DNA of 64,000 nt. Origin: Sphingopyxis sp. BSN-002. Its GTDB lineage: Bacteria > Pseudomonadota > Alphaproteobacteria > Sphingomonadales > Sphingomonadaceae. The stretch is taken from positions 3,552,501-3,616,500 of the forward strand of contig NZ_CP091804.1 in assembly GCF_022024275.1 (NCBI RefSeq), written 5' to 3'. The notes beneath the pieces were generated by a model. That model was not told where the DNA came from, made no database searches, and saw only the letters and a program-made list of their open reading frames with translations. The position numbers and the translations under genes are program-made. Below are positions 16,706 to 26,721 of this stretch, piece by piece. Positions within the stretch are counted from its first letter, which is position 1, and every line of letters begins with the position of its first letter.

Positions 16706-18823
16706 ATGAATCCGGTTTTGATCGCGATAGGGTGTGGCCTGCTGGCCGTGCTCTATGGGTTCATTACCTCGCGGCAGGTGCTCGGTGCATCGGCGGGTAA
16801 TGAGAAAATGCAGGAAATCGCCGCCGCCATCCAGGAAGGCGCGAAGGCCTATCTGGGCCGCCAATATCGCACCATCGCCATCGTCGGCGTCGTTGTCGCA
16901 ATCCTCGTCGGGGTCTTCCTCGGCAAGATTTCGGCGATCGGCTTCGTCATCGGCGCGGTCCTTTCGGGTGTTGCCGGCTTCGTCGGCATGAACATCTCGG
17001 TGAAAGCCAACGTCCGCACCGCGGCCGCTGCGCAGACCGGGCTGCAGGCAGGCCTCACCATGGCGTTCCGCGCCGGCGCGATCACCGGCCTGCTGGTGGC
17101 GGGCCTTGCGCTACTCGCGATCTCGGTCTTCTTCTGGTATCTGATCGGCCCCGGTGGTTATACCGTTGGCGGCGATGACCGCACCGTGGTCGACGCGCTC
17201 GTCGCGCTTGCCTTCGGCGCCTCGCTCATCTCGATCTTCGCGCGTCTCGGCGGCGGTATCTTTACCAAGGCCGCCGACGTCGGCGCCGACCTGGTCGGCA
17301 AGGTCGAGGCCGGGATTCCCGAAGATGATCCGCGCAACCCTGCGGTGATCGCCGATAACGTCGGTGACAACGTCGGCGACTGCGCCGGCATGGCCGCCGA
17401 CTTGTTCGAAACCTATGTCGTCACCGTCGGCGCCACCATGGTGCTGATCGCGCTGCTGATGAAGAGCGCGGGCGACATGCTGCTCCCGCTGATGAGCCTG
17501 CCGCTGCTGATGGGCGGCGTCTGCATCATCACTTCGATTGTCGGCACCTATTTCGTCCGTCTTGGCGGCGGAAAGAACGTCATGGGCGCGATGTACAAGG
17601 GCTTCCTGATGACCGCGGTCCTGTCGGTCCCGGCGATCTGGTTCTCGACCAGCTATGTGCTGGGCGGCGACATGAAGGCCGATGTAACGGGGCAGACCTT
17701 CAACGGCACGGACCTGTTCCTGTGCTCGCTGCTCGGGCTTGTCATCACCGGGCTGATCATCTGGATCACCGAATATTACACCGGCACCAATTATCGTCCG
17801 GTGCGGTCGATCGCCAAGGCATCGGAAACCGGCCACGGCACCAACGTCATCCAGGGTCTGGCCATCAGCCTTGAATCGACCGCGGCACCGACGTTGGTGA
17901 TCTGTGCCGGCATTATCGCCGCGTTCCAGATCGCCGGCATCGTCGGCATCGCCTTTGCGGCGACCGCAATGCTCGCGCTCGCAGGCATGGTCGTTGCGCT
18001 CGACGCATATGGTCCTGTCACCGACAACGCCGGCGGCATTGCCGAAATGGCGGGTCTCGATGATTCGGTTCGCGAAAAGACCGATCTGCTCGACGCAGTG
18101 GGCAACACGACGAAGGCGGTCACGAAGGGCTATGCGATCGGTTCGGCGGGTCTCGCGGCACTGGTGCTGTTCGGCACTTATACGGCTGACATCACTGAAT
18201 ATTCGGCGAAGCTCGGGCTGACCGAACCGCTGACCTTCTCGCTGTCGTCGCCGTACGTCATCGTCGGTCTGCTGCTCGGCGCGCTGCTGCCGTATCTGTT
18301 CGGGGCGTTCGGCATGACCGCGGTGGGCCGCGCGGCGGGCGAGGTCGTCAAGGATGTTCGCGAGCAGTTCAAGAACAACCCGGGCATCATGACCTATGAG
18401 AGCAAGCCCGACTATGCGCGCACGGTCGACCTGGTCACCAAGGCGGCGATCAAGGAAATGATCGTTCCGTCGCTGCTGCCGGTGCTCGCGCCGATCGTGG
18501 TGTTCCTGGTGATCCGCGGCGTTGCCGGTTCGGCTGCGGCGCTCGAGGCGCTCGGCGCCCTCCTGCTCGGCGTGATCGTCGGCGGGCTGTTCGTCGCCAT
18601 CTCGATGACCTCGGGCGGCGGCGCATGGGACAATGCCAAGAAATATATCGAAGACGGCAACCACGGCGGCAAGGGCAGCGAAGCCCATAAAGCCGCGGTC
18701 ACCGGCGACACTGTCGGCGATCCGTACAAGGATACCGCGGGTCCGGCGGTCAACCCGATGATCAAGATCACCAATATCGTGGCGATCCTGCTCCTCGCGG
18801 CGCTGGCGCACGGCGCGGTCTGA
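16706..18823 (+). CDS. hppA: K+-independent H+-translocating membrane pyrophosphatase
   Basis: HppA hydrolyses pyrophosphate and pumps protons across the membrane. The 705-residue protein has about 16 hydrophobic segments, the pyrophosphate-binding [19 protein letters not shown] and the C-terminal [18 protein letters not shown]. The segment [17 protein letters not shown] carries Lys where K+-dependent enzymes have Ala, so this should be the K+-independent H+ pump. It probably has its own promoter, and a strong terminator follows. Confidence 0.96.
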   Translation: MNPVLIAIGCGLLAVLYGFITSRQVLGASAGNEKMQEIAAAIQEGAKAYLGRQYRTIAIVGVVVAILVGVFLGKISAIGFVIGAVLSGVAGFVGMNISVKANVRTAAAAQTGLQAGLTMAFRAGAITGLLVAGLALLAISVFFWYLIGPGGYTVGGDDRTVVDALVALAFGASLISIFARLGGGIFTKAADVGADLVGKVEAGIPEDDPRNPAVIADNVGDNVGDCAGMAADLFETYVVTVGATMVLIALLMKSAGDMLLPLMSLPLLMGGVCIITSIVGTYFVRLGGGKNVMGAMYKGFLMTAVLSVPAIWFSTSYVLGGDMKADVTGQTFNGTDLFLCSLLGLVITGLIIWITEYYTGTNYRPVRSIAKASETGHGTNVIQGLAISLESTAAPTLVICAGIIAAFQIAGIVGIAFAATAMLALAGMVVALDAYGPVTDNAGGIAEMAGLDDSVREKTDLLDAVGNTTKAVTKGYAIGSAGLAALVLFGTYTADITEYSAKLGLTEPLTFSLSSPYVIVGLLLGALLPYLFGAFGMTAVGRAAGEVVKDVREQFKNNPGIMTYESKPDYARTVDLVTKAAIKEMIVPSLLPVLAPIVVFLVIRGVAGSAAALEALGALLLGVIVGGLFVAISMTSGGGAWDNAKKYIEDGNHGGKGSEAHKAAVTGDTVGDPYKDTAGPAVNPMIKITNIVAILLLAALAHGAV

Positions 18824-18847
18824 TCCGCGCCGCCTGCGGGCAAAAGA

Positions 18848-18879
18848 AAGGCCCCGCCGGAGCGATCCGGCGGGGCCTT
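18848..18879. terminator. Bidirectional rho-independent terminator
   Basis: AAGGCCCCGCCGG and CCGGCGGGGCCTT form a perfect 13-bp stem around AGCGAT. T-rich sequence follows on both strands. It serves hppA on the plus strand and the convergent SDR gene on the minus strand. Confidence 0.9.
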
Positions 18880-18896
18880 CTCTTTGTGCCGGTGCT

Positions 18897-19709
18897 TTAG
18901 CGCTGCGCTTTCATCTGTGCAGCGTAGCCTGCCTGCACCATCGCGCTCATCTGGTCGAACAACGCATCGGGATTGCCGCGGCGCAGCGCCGGGATTGCGG
19001 CCTCGACGCCCTCGGCAACCACCAGCTCGCGCGTTCCCGCGGCCACCGCATCTAGGATCTGCTTCGCGGCGAAATCGGGCGACAGACCGTTGTCGATCGC
19101 CTTGTCGCTCTCGCCGCGGGTGCTGCCGTCGGCGTTGAGCGCATTGCGGCTGACGTTCGTCTGCACCGACCCGGGCGCGACGACGAGGACCTTCAGCCCC
19201 AGATGCTCATTCTCGGCGCGGACGCTGTCGTGATAGCCGATCAGGCCGTGTTTGGCGGCGCAATAGGCGCTGCGCAGCGGCACGCCGGCGATCCCCGCGA
19301 CGCTTGAAATCGCGACAATCTGTCCGCCGCCCGCCGCGATCATGCGCGGCAGCAACTGCTGGGTGAGGGCGATCGGGGCGAGCAGGTCGACGTCGACGAT
19401 CTTCTGGTAAACCGAAAAATCGGTATCGACCGCCAGGCTGCGCTGCGAGATGCCGGCATTGTTGACCAGCCCGTCGATCCGCCCGCACCACTCCCAGGCC
19501 TCGTCGACCAGCGTCGGCAGTGCAGTATAGTCGGTCGCCTCGAACGGCAGGATCATCGTGCCCGGGCCGCATTCCTTCGCGACCTCCTCGAGCGCCGCGA
19601 CATTACGCCCCGACAGGATCAGCCGGGCGCCACGACTCGAAAGTCCCCGTGCAAGCGCGGCGCCGATTCCCGAAGAAGCGCCCGTAACCCACCAGACTTG
19701 ATCCTGCAT
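18897..19709 (-). CDS. Short-chain dehydrogenase/reductase
   Basis: The 270-residue classical SDR has the NAD(P)-binding TGASSGIG near the N-terminus, LVNNAGIS, the catalytic Ser in ISSVAG and the YxxxK motif (YCAAK). The C-terminal segment LSPDFAAKQILDAVAAGTRELVVAEG is typical of DltE-like SDRs. The substrate cannot be read from sequence. It diverges from carD. Confidence 0.9.
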   Translation of the reverse strand: MQDQVWWVTGASSGIGAALARGLSSRGARLILSGRNVAALEEVAKECGPGTMILPFEATDYTALPTLVDEAWEWCGRIDGLVNNAGISQRSLAVDTDFSVYQKIVDVDLLAPIALTQQLLPRMIAAGGGQIVAISSVAGIAGVPLRSAYCAAKHGLIGYHDSVRAENEHLGLKVLVVAPGSVQTNVSRNALNADGSTRGESDKAIDNGLSPDFAAKQILDAVAAGTRELVVAEGVEAAIPALRRGNPDALFDQMSAMVQAGYAAQMKAQR

Positions 19710-19797
19710 AACCGCTCCCTATCTGAGATTTCGTTGCAACCTGAAACGGGCTTGATGAGCCGTCAAGGTGCCGACCCCACGCATTTCCGCGCGGGGG

Positions 19798-19826
19798 TGG
19801 CAATTTTGTTGCGAATCTGTTATAAT
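19798..19826 (+). promoter_or_regulatory. Candidate carD promoter with extended -10
   Basis: TGGCAA (19798-19803), a 17-bp spacer and a perfect TATAAT (19821-19826) preceded by TG-N (19818-19819) make a strong sigma70-like promoter. The leader to the carD ATG would be about 190 nt. The rest of the 314-bp gap 19710-20023 shows no gene; it is A+T-rich around the promoter. Confidence 0.65.
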
Positions 19827-20023
19827 AAATATCAACACGCCGACAGTTTGCCTCTTCCTGCCACGGGCAGAGGGTCTCTCCGGCGTTCCTATGGAGCCAT
19901 ATCCCTTGTCACTCTGACTGGCTAGCGCCGCCCAAAATCGCCGATCCACCTTTTCACAAGGGCAGGATGCACCCGGCTTTTTGCGCTTCCCGGTTCACTG
20001 ACAAGGTCAGGAAAGGAATTTGC

Positions 20024-20551
20024 ATGTCTGCAACGCTCTTGTTCGAAGTTGGTGATTATGTCGTTTATCCGAAGCATGGCGTGGGGCGCGTCATCGAGCT
20101 TCAAAAGTCCGAAATCGCCGGGATGCAGCTGGAACTTTATGTTCTGCGCTTCGAAAAGGAAAAGATGACGCTTCGCGTTCCCACGAACAAGGCCGAAGGC
20201 GTCGGCATGCGCAAGCTGTCGTCGGACAAGACGCTGAAGGAAGCGCTTCAGGTCCTGACCACCAAGCCGAAGGTCAAGCGCACCATGTGGTCGCGCCGCG
20301 CGCAGGAATATGAAGCCAAGATCAATTCGGGCGACCTCGTGTCGATCGCCGAAGTGACCCGCGACCTGTTCCGCGCCGACGATCAGCCCGAGCAGAGCTA
20401 TTCGGAGCGCCAGATCTTCGAAGCCGCCTCGAGCCGCCTCGCGCGCGAACTGGGCGCGATGGAAGAGAGCGACGAAAAGACCGCGCAGGCGAAGATCCTC
20501 CAGATCCTCAACGAGCATGCGCCGAAATATTATCTGGAAAAGGCCGTCTGA
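20024..20551 (+). CDS. carD: CarD family transcription regulator
   Basis: CarD binds the RNA polymerase beta subunit and stabilises open promoter complexes. The 175-residue product has the N-terminal Tudor-like RNAP-interaction domain (FEVGDYVVYPKHGVGRVIEL). The C-terminal helical DNA-binding part contains MWSRRAQEYEAKINSGDLV and AVERARE-like helices. The ATG at 20024 follows AGGAAAGGAA. An upstream in-frame ATG at 19967 would add 19 unconserved residues and is rejected. A terminator follows. Confidence 0.95.
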   Translation: MSATLLFEVGDYVVYPKHGVGRVIELQKSEIAGMQLELYVLRFEKEKMTLRVPTNKAEGVGMRKLSSDKTLKEALQVLTTKPKVKRTMWSRRAQEYEAKINSGDLVSIAEVTRDLFRADDQPEQSYSERQIFEAASSRLARELGAMEESDEKTAQAKILQILNEHAPKYYLEKAV

Positions 20552-20574
20552 GCCTTCGTTCCGGACGAAACACG

Positions 20575-20603
20575 AAAGGGCGGTCCCGCGGGGCCGCCCT
20601 TTT
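20575..20603 (+). terminator. Rho-independent terminator of carD
   Basis: AAAGGGCGG (20575-20583) and CCGCCCTTT (20594-20602) form a 9-bp stem that can extend inward, ending in a T run. It lies 24 bp past the carD stop and may also serve truA on the minus strand. Confidence 0.85.
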
Positions 20604-20620
20604 CGATTCAGGCTTAGGTT

Positions 20621-21361
20621 TCAGGGGTAGGTCGCGCTGACGAAATAGAGCCCGTCGGGGGGCGCATTGAGACCCAGCGCCTGCCGGTCGGCCGCATCGA
20701 GCGCCGCTTTCAGATCGCGCGCGGACCATTTGCCATAGCCCACCAGCGCTAGACACCCGACCATCGATCGCACCTGATGGTGGAGGAAGCTGCGTGCTGC
20801 CGCCTCGACGATCAGCTCGTCGCCGTGGCGGCTGACCGACAGCTTGTCGAGCGTCTTCACCGGACTTTGCGACTGGCAATGCGCCGAGCGGAAGGTCGTG
20901 AAATCGTGCATCCCGATCAACTGCTGCGCGGCGGCGTGCATCGCACCGGCATCGAGCGGCTGTGGAACCTGCCACGACAGGCCTTTGTCCCACGTCAGCG
21001 GGGCGCGGCGGTTGACGATGCGATACTCATAGCTGCGTCCGATACACGCGAAGCGCGCGTGCCAGTCGTCGGGAACGATTTCGCATCCGACCACCGCGAC
21101 CGGCGCAGGACGAAGCTGGGCGTTGAGCGCTTCGGTCAGCTTGAACGGGGTCAGCGGCTTTTCGATGTCGACATGAGCGCGCATCGCGATCGCATGGACT
21201 CCCGCGTCGGTCCGCCCCGCGCTGAACACCTGTACCTCCTCGGCGGTGAAGCGGTGGATCGCTTCCTCGATCGTCTGCTGGACGCTGGGGCCGTGCGCCT
21301 GCCGCTGCCAGCCCATATAGGGGCGGCCGTCATATTCGATGGTGAGGGCAAAGCGCGTCAT
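20621..21361 (-). CDS. truA: tRNA pseudouridine(38-40) synthase TruA
   Basis: TruA makes pseudouridine at positions 38-40 of tRNA anticodon arms. The 246-residue protein starts [21 protein letters not shown] and has the catalytic Asp in [25 protein letters not shown] is the conserved C-terminal motif. The ATG overlaps the fmt stop as ATGA. Confidence 0.97.
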   Translation of the reverse strand: MTRFALTIEYDGRPYMGWQRQAHGPSVQQTIEEAIHRFTAEEVQVFSAGRTDAGVHAIAMRAHVDIEKPLTPFKLTEALNAQLRPAPVAVVGCEIVPDDWHARFACIGRSYEYRIVNRRAPLTWDKGLSWQVPQPLDAGAMHAAAQQLIGMHDFTTFRSAHCQSQSPVKTLDKLSVSRHGDELIVEAAARSFLHHQVRSMVGCLALVGYGKWSARDLKAALDAADRQALGLNAPPDGLYFVSATYP

Positions 21362-22278
21362 GCGAGCCGCGTGCCCTTGGCAATCGGGCGCCCGCGCAGC
21401 AGTTCGGCAGCATCCATCGCGGGTTTTCCTGCCCGCTGCACGCGCGTCGCGCGGATCGCGCCGGGGTTGCAGGCGATCGTCAGCGCGTCGTCGAGCGTGA
21501 CGCCCGGTGCGGCGCCCGCGACGGTCTCGGCCGGATGCACGACCTCGGCCGCCAACATCTTGTATCGCTCGCCATCCAGTTCGAAGAACGCCCCCGGCAT
21601 CGGATTGAATGCGCGCACCTGTCGCTCGACCTGCACCGCACTGGTCAGGAAATCGAGCCGCGCCTCACTCTTGTCGATCTTGGCGGCATAGGTGACGCCT
21701 TCGTCGGGCTGCGCTTCGGGCTGGAACGCGTGGAGGTCGCTCAGCACCTTGACGATCATCAGCGCGCCCATCTCGGCGAGTTCGTCGGTGAGCATTCCCG
21801 CGGTCTTGCTCGCGACCGGAGTCGCTTCGACCAACCGCATCGCGCCGGTGTCGAGCCCGACGTCCATCTGCATGATCGTGACGCCCGTCTCGGCATCGCC
21901 CGCCAGGATCGCGCGCTGCACCGGCGCCGCGCCGCGCCAGCGCGGCAGAACCGAGCCGTGGACGTTGAGGCAGCCCTCGCGCGGGGCGTTCAGGATCGCC
22001 TGCGGCAGGATCAGGCCATAGGCTGCGACCACCGCGATATCGAGGTCGAGCGCGGCAAACTCGACCTGCGCTTCCTCGTTTCGCAGGCTCTTCGGCGTGC
22101 GGACGGACAGGCCATGTTCCTCCGCCCAGACATGCACCGCGCTCTGCTGCAGTTTCTTGCCGCGCTGCGCGGGGCGCGGCGGCTGCGTATAGACGGCCAC
22201 GATCTCGTGCCCCGCCGCATGAAGTGCGGCGAGCGTCGGTACCGCAAAGGGCGGCGTTCCCATGAAGGCGATGCGCAA
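21358..22278 (-). CDS. fmt: Methionyl-tRNA formyltransferase
   Basis: Fmt formylates initiator Met-tRNA. The 306-residue protein begins [15 protein letters not shown]. It has the formyl-transfer region [20 protein letters not shown] and the C-terminal OB-fold part. The start is TTG at 22278, because the next ATG (22263) would cut the first strand of the fold. fmt-truA on this strand and recR/def on the other form a familiar sphingomonad neighbourhood. Confidence 0.96.
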   Translation of the reverse strand: MRIAFMGTPPFAVPTLAALHAAGHEIVAVYTQPPRPAQRGKKLQQSAVHVWAEEHGLSVRTPKSLRNEEAQVEFAALDLDIAVVAAYGLILPQAILNAPREGCLNVHGSVLPRWRGAAPVQRAILAGDAETGVTIMQMDVGLDTGAMRLVEATPVASKTAGMLTDELAEMGALMIVKVLSDLHAFQPEAQPDEGVTYAAKIDKSEARLDFLTSAVQVERQVRAFNPMPGAFFELDGERYKMLAAEVVHPAETVAGAAPGVTLDDALTIACNPGAIRATRVQRAGKPAMDAAELLRGRPIAKGTRLA

Positions 22279-22296
22279 GAGCGTGCCTGTCCTTTT

Positions 22297-22386
22297 CCGT
22301 TCGCCCTGAGCCTGTCGAAGGGCCGTCCTTCCCTTTGCCGTCGTCCGAAGAAAGGACGGGGCTTCGACAAGCTCAGCCCGAACGGG
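22297..22386. repeat. REP-like imperfect palindrome, type B
   Basis: A 90-bp inverted repeat: TTCGCCCTGAGCCTGTCGAA on the left and TTCGACAAGCTCAGCCCGAA on the right, plus inner arms GCCGTCCTT and AAGGACGGG. It lies between the divergent fmt and recR genes. Sequences of this kind are, as I recall, scattered in sphingomonad genomes. Confidence 0.85.
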
Positions 22387-22433
22387 TGGGGGAGGTGATT
22401 GTTATTTCCAGCGCGCCGCTTAAGACCACCGTC

Positions 22434-23030
22434 ATGGCATCGCAAGAGATTGAAGCGCTCGTCCAGCAACTCGCCCGCCTGCCGGGGCTCGGCCCACGCT
22501 CGGCGCGGCGCGCCGTGCTGCACCTGATGAAGAAGCGCGAGAGCAGCTTCGCGCCGCTCCTTGCGGCGCTCCAGACGGTGTCCGAACGGCTGGTGACGTG
22601 CGGCATCTGCGGCAATATCGATACCAGCGATCCGTGCGCGATCTGCGCAGACCCGCGCCGCGACGACCGCAGCCTGTGCGTCGTCGAGGAGGTTTCGGAC
22701 CTCTGGGCGCTCGACAAGTCGCGGCTCTTTCCCGGAAAATACCATGTCCTCGGTGGCCGGCTCTCGGCGCTGGAGGGTGTCCGCCCGCAGGACCTCAGCG
22801 TCGATGCTTTGGTGGCACGCGTTGCCGCGGGCGGGATTGACGAGGTCGTGCTGGCGATGAACGCGACGCTGGAGGGGCAGACGACCGCGCATTATCTGGC
22901 GGAACGGCTGGAGGGTTATCCGGTACGCCTGACGCAACTCGCGCATGGTTTGCCGGTCGGCGGCGAACTCGACTATCTGGATGAGGGGACGCTGGCCCAA
23001 GCGCTTAGAGCGAGGCGGCCGGTAGGTTGA
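22434..23030 (+). CDS. recR: Recombination mediator RecR
   Basis: RecR works with RecO/RecF in loading RecA at gaps. The 198-residue protein has the N-terminal HhH region ([19 protein letters not shown]), a C4 zinc finger ([16 protein letters not shown]) and a Toprim domain ([11 protein letters not shown]). I chose the ATG at 22434 by family conservation. A GTG at 22395 next to GGGGGAGG is an alternative with a longer N-terminus. The stop overlaps the next gene by 4 bp. Confidence 0.96.
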   Translation: MASQEIEALVQQLARLPGLGPRSARRAVLHLMKKRESSFAPLLAALQTVSERLVTCGICGNIDTSDPCAICADPRRDDRSLCVVEEVSDLWALDKSRLFPGKYHVLGGRLSALEGVRPQDLSVDALVARVAAGGIDEVVLAMNATLEGQTTAHYLAERLEGYPVRLTQLAHGLPVGGELDYLDEGTLAQALRARRPVG

Positions 23031-23443
23031 ACAGGCTAGCCTTTTCTGCCGCCTTGATTTTGGCTGCTTGCTCGATGCCGGAATTGAAGCCGACCGAGGC
23101 GGAAATGGATCGGGTTGAAACCGCGCTTCGTCAAAAACCTTGCATTGGCAAATTGGCTGATTGGGAACGCCGCTATTACTACCAGCTCCAATTTTCTTCC
23201 GACAAAAGCGAAAAATCGGTCAGAAAAGGATTGATGCCGAAACCGACCGGATATGATCGATCCATTGTAGAAATTGATTTGCGACAGGCGAATTTCGAGG
23301 AGTTCGGAAGCGGGCGAGGCAGTTATGCGGATTACCCGCCGGGTGCAGCTGATACGGATGATCGGGAGTATAATCTGGCGTTCGGGACCTATAGTCTTGA
23401 GACGGGGGAACTGCATTTGGCACATTGCGGACCCAACATGTGA
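23027..23443 (+). CDS. Small hypothetical lipoprotein, A+T-richer than neighbours
   Basis: The 138-residue product starts with TTG overlapping the recR stop (TTGA). It has a clear lipoprotein signal ([15 protein letters not shown]). The mature part contains RYYYQLQFS and a C-terminal [21 protein letters not shown] do not recognise a family. Base use is visibly richer in A and T than in recR or def. It sits between two housekeeping genes, so it looks like an insertion into the recR-def unit. Confidence 0.7.
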   Translation: MNRLAFSAALILAACSMPELKPTEAEMDRVETALRQKPCIGKLADWERRYYYQLQFSSDKSEKSVRKGLMPKPTGYDRSIVEIDLRQANFEEFGSGRGSYADYPPGAADTDDREYNLAFGTYSLETGELHLAHCGPNM

Positions 23444-23500
23444 GCGTGGGGCGTCGACGCACCTCTTGACCCGACGCGCCGGCGATCATACCTCGCACCC

Positions 23501-24034
23501 ATGGCCATCCTACCTATCATAGAGACCCCGGATCCCCGGCTGCGCGTCATTTCGAAGCCCGTCGAGACCTTCGACGCCGAGCTGAAGACGCTGGTCGCCG
23601 ACATGTTCGAGACGATGTACGACGCGCCCGGCATCGGGCTTGCCGCGATCCAGGTCGGGGTGCCGAAGCGCATTCTCGTCATCGACCTGCAGGAACCCGA
23701 TCCCGAGGATGAAGAGGGCAAGGCGCTGATCCGCGAACCGCGCGTCTTCATCAACCCCGTCTTCTCCGACGAGAGCGAGGAGCATAGCGTCTATCAGGAG
23801 GGCTGCCTGTCGGTCCCCGAGCAATATGCCGAAGTGACGCGCCCCGCCGAGGTCACCGTCGACTGGCAGGACGAGGACGGCAAGCACCACAAGGAACGCA
23901 TGACCGGCCTGATGGCGACGTGCATCCAGCACGAGCACGACCATCTGGAGGGCATCCTCTTCATCGACCATCTGTCGCGGCTGAAGCGCGAGATGGTGCT
24001 GAAGAAATTGGCGAAGCTGCGCAAAGCCGCCTGA
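23501..24034 (+). CDS. def: Peptide deformylase
   Basis: Def removes the formyl group from nascent proteins, complementing Fmt encoded nearby. The 177-residue metalloenzyme has all three motifs: [18 protein letters not shown] (metal Cys) and QHEHDHLEG (HExxH). The length is normal. A REP-like palindrome follows the stop. Confidence 0.97.
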   Translation: MAILPIIETPDPRLRVISKPVETFDAELKTLVADMFETMYDAPGIGLAAIQVGVPKRILVIDLQEPDPEDEEGKALIREPRVFINPVFSDESEEHSVYQEGCLSVPEQYAEVTRPAEVTVDWQDEDGKHHKERMTGLMATCIQHEHDHLEGILFIDHLSRLKREMVLKKLAKLRKAA

Positions 24035-24042
24035 CGCTCTCC

Positions 24043-24130
24043 GTGAACCCCGGCGAAAGCCGGGGCCCAAAGCTTCTCAAAACCAGATTTGATCGGATGA
24101 GTATGGACCCCGGCTTTCGCCGGGGCTCAC
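24043..24130. repeat. REP-like palindrome, type A variant
   Basis: Two self-complementary halves, ACCCCGGCGAAAGCCGGGG (from 24047) and ACCCCGGCTTTCGCCGGGG (from 24107), are also inverted relative to each other, with about 40 bp between them. The element fills the gap between convergent def and grpE and may terminate both. Confidence 0.85.
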
Positions 24131-24137
24131 GACTGTG

Positions 24138-24683
24138 TCAGTCCGCTTTCTTCGCCACGCCCACCATCGCGGGGCGCAGCAGGCGGTCCTTCATCATGTA
24201 ACCCGCCTGCATTTCCTGCACGATCGTGCCGGGTGCCTTGTCGCTCGGGATTTCGAGCATCGCCTGATGCTGGTTCGGGTCGAGCGGCAGGCCGATCGCG
24301 GCGATGCGGGTGATGCCGTTGCGTTCGAACACGCTCAGCAGTTCGCGCTCGGTCGCTTCGAGTCCGGTGATCAGCGGCTTGATCGCCGCGTCCTCGCGCT
24401 GCTCGGCGGTCAGCGCGGCGAGCGCGCGGCCGAGATTGTCGGCAACCGACAGGATATCGCGTGCGAATTTGGTCGACGCATAGGCGTGCGCGTCGGCGAT
24501 TTCCTTGTCCTTGCGGCGCGTGACATTCTGCGTCTCGGCGCGCGCATAGAGCAGGTCCTGTTGCAGCGCAGCGATCTGCTCGGCGAGCTTCGCCGTCTCG
24601 TCCTGCGCTTCGGTGGCTACGGCCGCGGCCGCTTCTTCGGTCGCGCCGTCGTCGACGGGCGTGTCATTTTCGATATTCGTCAT
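24138..24683 (-). CDS. grpE: Nucleotide exchange factor GrpE
   Basis: GrpE releases ADP from DnaK. The 181-residue protein has an acidic, Ala-rich N-terminus and a long coiled coil (AKLAEQIAALQQDLLYARAETQNVTRRKDKE). The beta domain follows with LDPNQHQAMLEIPSD and VVQ/IVQEMQAGYMMKDRLLRPAMV. It lies 4 bp downstream of hrcA. Confidence 0.96.
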   Translation of the reverse strand: MTNIENDTPVDDGATEEAAAAVATEAQDETAKLAEQIAALQQDLLYARAETQNVTRRKDKEIADAHAYASTKFARDILSVADNLGRALAALTAEQREDAAIKPLITGLEATERELLSVFERNGITRIAAIGLPLDPNQHQAMLEIPSDKAPGTIVQEMQAGYMMKDRLLRPAMVGVAKKAD

Positions 24684-24687
24684 AAAC

Positions 24688-25731
24688 CTATCGTATCAGT
24701 CTTGAGAGCGATTGTGCGGTGAAATCCACCATGGGAACGATCCGGGCATAGTTCAAGCGCGTGGGGCCGATCACCCCGACCACGCCGACGACGCGCCCGT
24801 CCGATCCGCGATAGGGCGCCGCTATCACGGACGAGCCCGAAAGCGAGAATAATTTATTCTCCGAGCCGATGAAAATGCGGGTCGCGGTGCCTTCGCGCGC
24901 GCTGTCGAGCAGCCCGGCGATTTCCTGCTTGGTTTCGAGCTCGTCGAGCAGCTGGCGCACACGGTCGAGATCGCCGACCGCGCTCTCGTCGAGCAGATTG
25001 GCCTGTCCGCGCACGATCAGCACCGGCCGGTCGGCACCGTCGGACGACCAGACTGCGAGCCCGCGGCTGACGAGGTCCTGCGCCGCGCGGTCGATCGCGA
25101 TCCGCTCGGCCTCGATCTCACGGCGGACGCGCGCCATCGCTTCGGTGAGCGTCAGGCCCGACAACGTCGCGGAGATGTAATTGCCCGCTTCGACCAGCGC
25201 CGACGGGTTTAGCCCCGGCGGAATCTCGATCACGCGGTTCTCGACCGTCCCGTCGCCCGCGACGAGCACGACGAGCGACTGGTTCGCCGACAACGGCACG
25301 AAGGCGAGCTGTTTCAGGACCCGCTCATGCTTGGGAACGAGGACGAGGCCCGCGCACGCCGACAGGCCTGACAGCGCGGCGGTCGCCTGCGCAAGCGCGC
25401 TTTCGATCGGGCCGCCTTCGACAAGGCTCGCCTCGATCTGTGCGCGATCCTCGGCACTCGGCTCGGCAACCTGCATCATGCCATCGACGAACAGGCGCAG
25501 CCCCTGTTCGGTCGGCAGACGGCCCGCGCTGGTGTGCGGGCTGGCGAGCAGGCCGAATTCTTCGAGGTCCTGCATGACGTTGCGGATCGATGCGGGCGAC
25601 AGGTTCAGCGTCGCCAGCTTCGAGAGCGTGCGCGACCCGACCGGCTGCCCGGTCTCCAGATAGGCGTCGACGACCAGCCGGAACACATCGCGCGCGCGTG
25701 TCGTCAGTTCGGTGATCGGCAGGGTGGTCAT
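24688..25731 (-). CDS. hrcA: Heat-inducible repressor HrcA
   Basis: HrcA represses heat-shock genes by binding CIRCE operators. The 347-residue protein has the N-terminal winged helix (VDAYLETGQPVGSRTLSKLA, SPASIRNVMQDLEEFGLL, SPHTSAGRLPTEQGLRLFVD) and the C-terminal GAF-like part. No CIRCE inverted repeat is visible in the 70 bp upstream, so this operon is probably not autoregulated through CIRCE there. Confidence 0.96.
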   Translation of the reverse strand: MTTLPITELTTRARDVFRLVVDAYLETGQPVGSRTLSKLATLNLSPASIRNVMQDLEEFGLLASPHTSAGRLPTEQGLRLFVDGMMQVAEPSAEDRAQIEASLVEGGPIESALAQATAALSGLSACAGLVLVPKHERVLKQLAFVPLSANQSLVVLVAGDGTVENRVIEIPPGLNPSALVEAGNYISATLSGLTLTEAMARVRREIEAERIAIDRAAQDLVSRGLAVWSSDGADRPVLIVRGQANLLDESAVGDLDRVRQLLDELETKQEIAGLLDSAREGTATRIFIGSENKLFSLSGSSVIAAPYRGSDGRVVGVVGVIGPTRLNYARIVPMVDFTAQSLSRLIR

Positions 25732-25780
25732 GCGAAGGATTTAGGGACGGGGAGGGGAAGGGGCAAGCGTTCGCTAAATC

Positions 25781-25859
25781 GTCATCCCCGCGAAGGCGGG
25801 GATCCAGCTTTCGGGAAAGTGCAGTGAAGAAGCTGGATTCCCGCCCTCGCGGGGATGAC
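25781..25859. repeat. REP-like palindrome, type A
   Basis: A near-perfect inverted repeat with 30-nt arms at 25781-25810 and 25830-25859, starting GTCATCCCCGCGAAGGCGGG and ending in its complement, about 27 of 30 positions paired. It lies upstream of hrcA and upstream of the divergent dienelactone hydrolase. Confidence 0.9.
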
Positions 25860-25918
25860 GAAAAGAGGATGCCAATTGGCCGAACTTCTGCCTAATCTCC
25901 ATCCCCGGGGAGATAAGC

Positions 25919-26719
25919 ATGACCGACCGACCACTCAACGTCGACGACCCGCTCGACGATTTCGAGCATCGCCATATCAGCCTGCTCGGCCACGACCGGC
26001 TCGTCTATGTGACGGGCAGCGGCCCCGCCGTCATCGTGATGACCGAAATGCCGGGCATCAGCCCGCATGTTGCGCGCTTCGCCCGCTGGGTCCGCGACGC
26101 GGGCTTCACCGTCTACATGCCGCATATCTTCGGCAAGGACGGAGCGGTGCCGCGTATGCCCGGCGCGTTGTTCACGATGATCGGCGGATGCATCAGCCGC
26201 CAGTTCCGCGCCTTTCAGGCCAATGAAAGCTCACCCGCGGTCCGGTGGCTCCGCGCGCTCGCGGCGCTCGCGCATCAGGAATGCGGCGGCAAGGGCGTCG
26301 GCGCGATCGGCATGTGCTTCACCGGAAATTTCGCGCTGTCGATGATGCTCGAACCCGCGGTGCTCGCGCCGGTGCTGTCGCAGCCATCGCTGCCGATCAA
26401 CGATCCGGCCGGCATGCACATCGCGCCCGACGAACTGGCAGCGGTGAAGGCGCGGATGGAGGCCGAAGACCTGACCGTTCTCGCCTATCGCTTCGAGGGC
26501 GACAAATTCTGCAAGGCGGCGCGTTTCGAGGCCTATGAAAATGCCCTTGGAGACCGCTTCATCGGCCGCGTTCTCGCCGACGAGCATGCGAACCCCGACA
26601 GCCCGATGAAGAACCCGCACAGCGTGGTGACGCTCCACCTGATCGACGAGGAAGGCCAGCCGACACGGCAGGCGCGCGACGAAATCCTCGATTTCTTCCG
26701 TATGCGCTTGAATAATTAG
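25919..26719 (+). CDS. Dienelactone hydrolase family protein
   Basis: The 266-residue alpha/beta-hydrolase has the GxCxG elbow (GMCFTG) with a Cys nucleophile, which is typical of dienelactone hydrolases. DEHANPDSPMKNPHSVVTLHL holds the candidate C-terminal histidines. The actual substrate is unknown; no aromatic degradation genes are nearby. The ATG at 25919 follows GGGGAGATAA. It ends 2 bp from a convergent gene. Confidence 0.85.
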   Translation: MTDRPLNVDDPLDDFEHRHISLLGHDRLVYVTGSGPAVIVMTEMPGISPHVARFARWVRDAGFTVYMPHIFGKDGAVPRMPGALFTMIGGCISRQFRAFQANESSPAVRWLRALAALAHQECGGKGVGAIGMCFTGNFALSMMLEPAVLAPVLSQPSLPINDPAGMHIAPDELAAVKARMEAEDLTVLAYRFEGDKFCKAARFEAYENALGDRFIGRVLADEHANPDSPMKNPHSVVTLHLIDEEGQPTRQARDEILDFFRMRLNN

Positions 26720-26721
26720 CT

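Noticed and set aside
17111..18811. 566-codon minus-strand frame opposite hppA
   Set aside because: It is rich in Arg/Asp/His and lacks membrane segments or motifs. hppA on the other strand is unambiguous.
25732..25780. CIRCE operator upstream of hrcA-grpE
   Set aside because: No TTAGCACTC-N9-GAGTGCTAA-like repeat is present in the gap. The palindrome that follows is a REP-like element.
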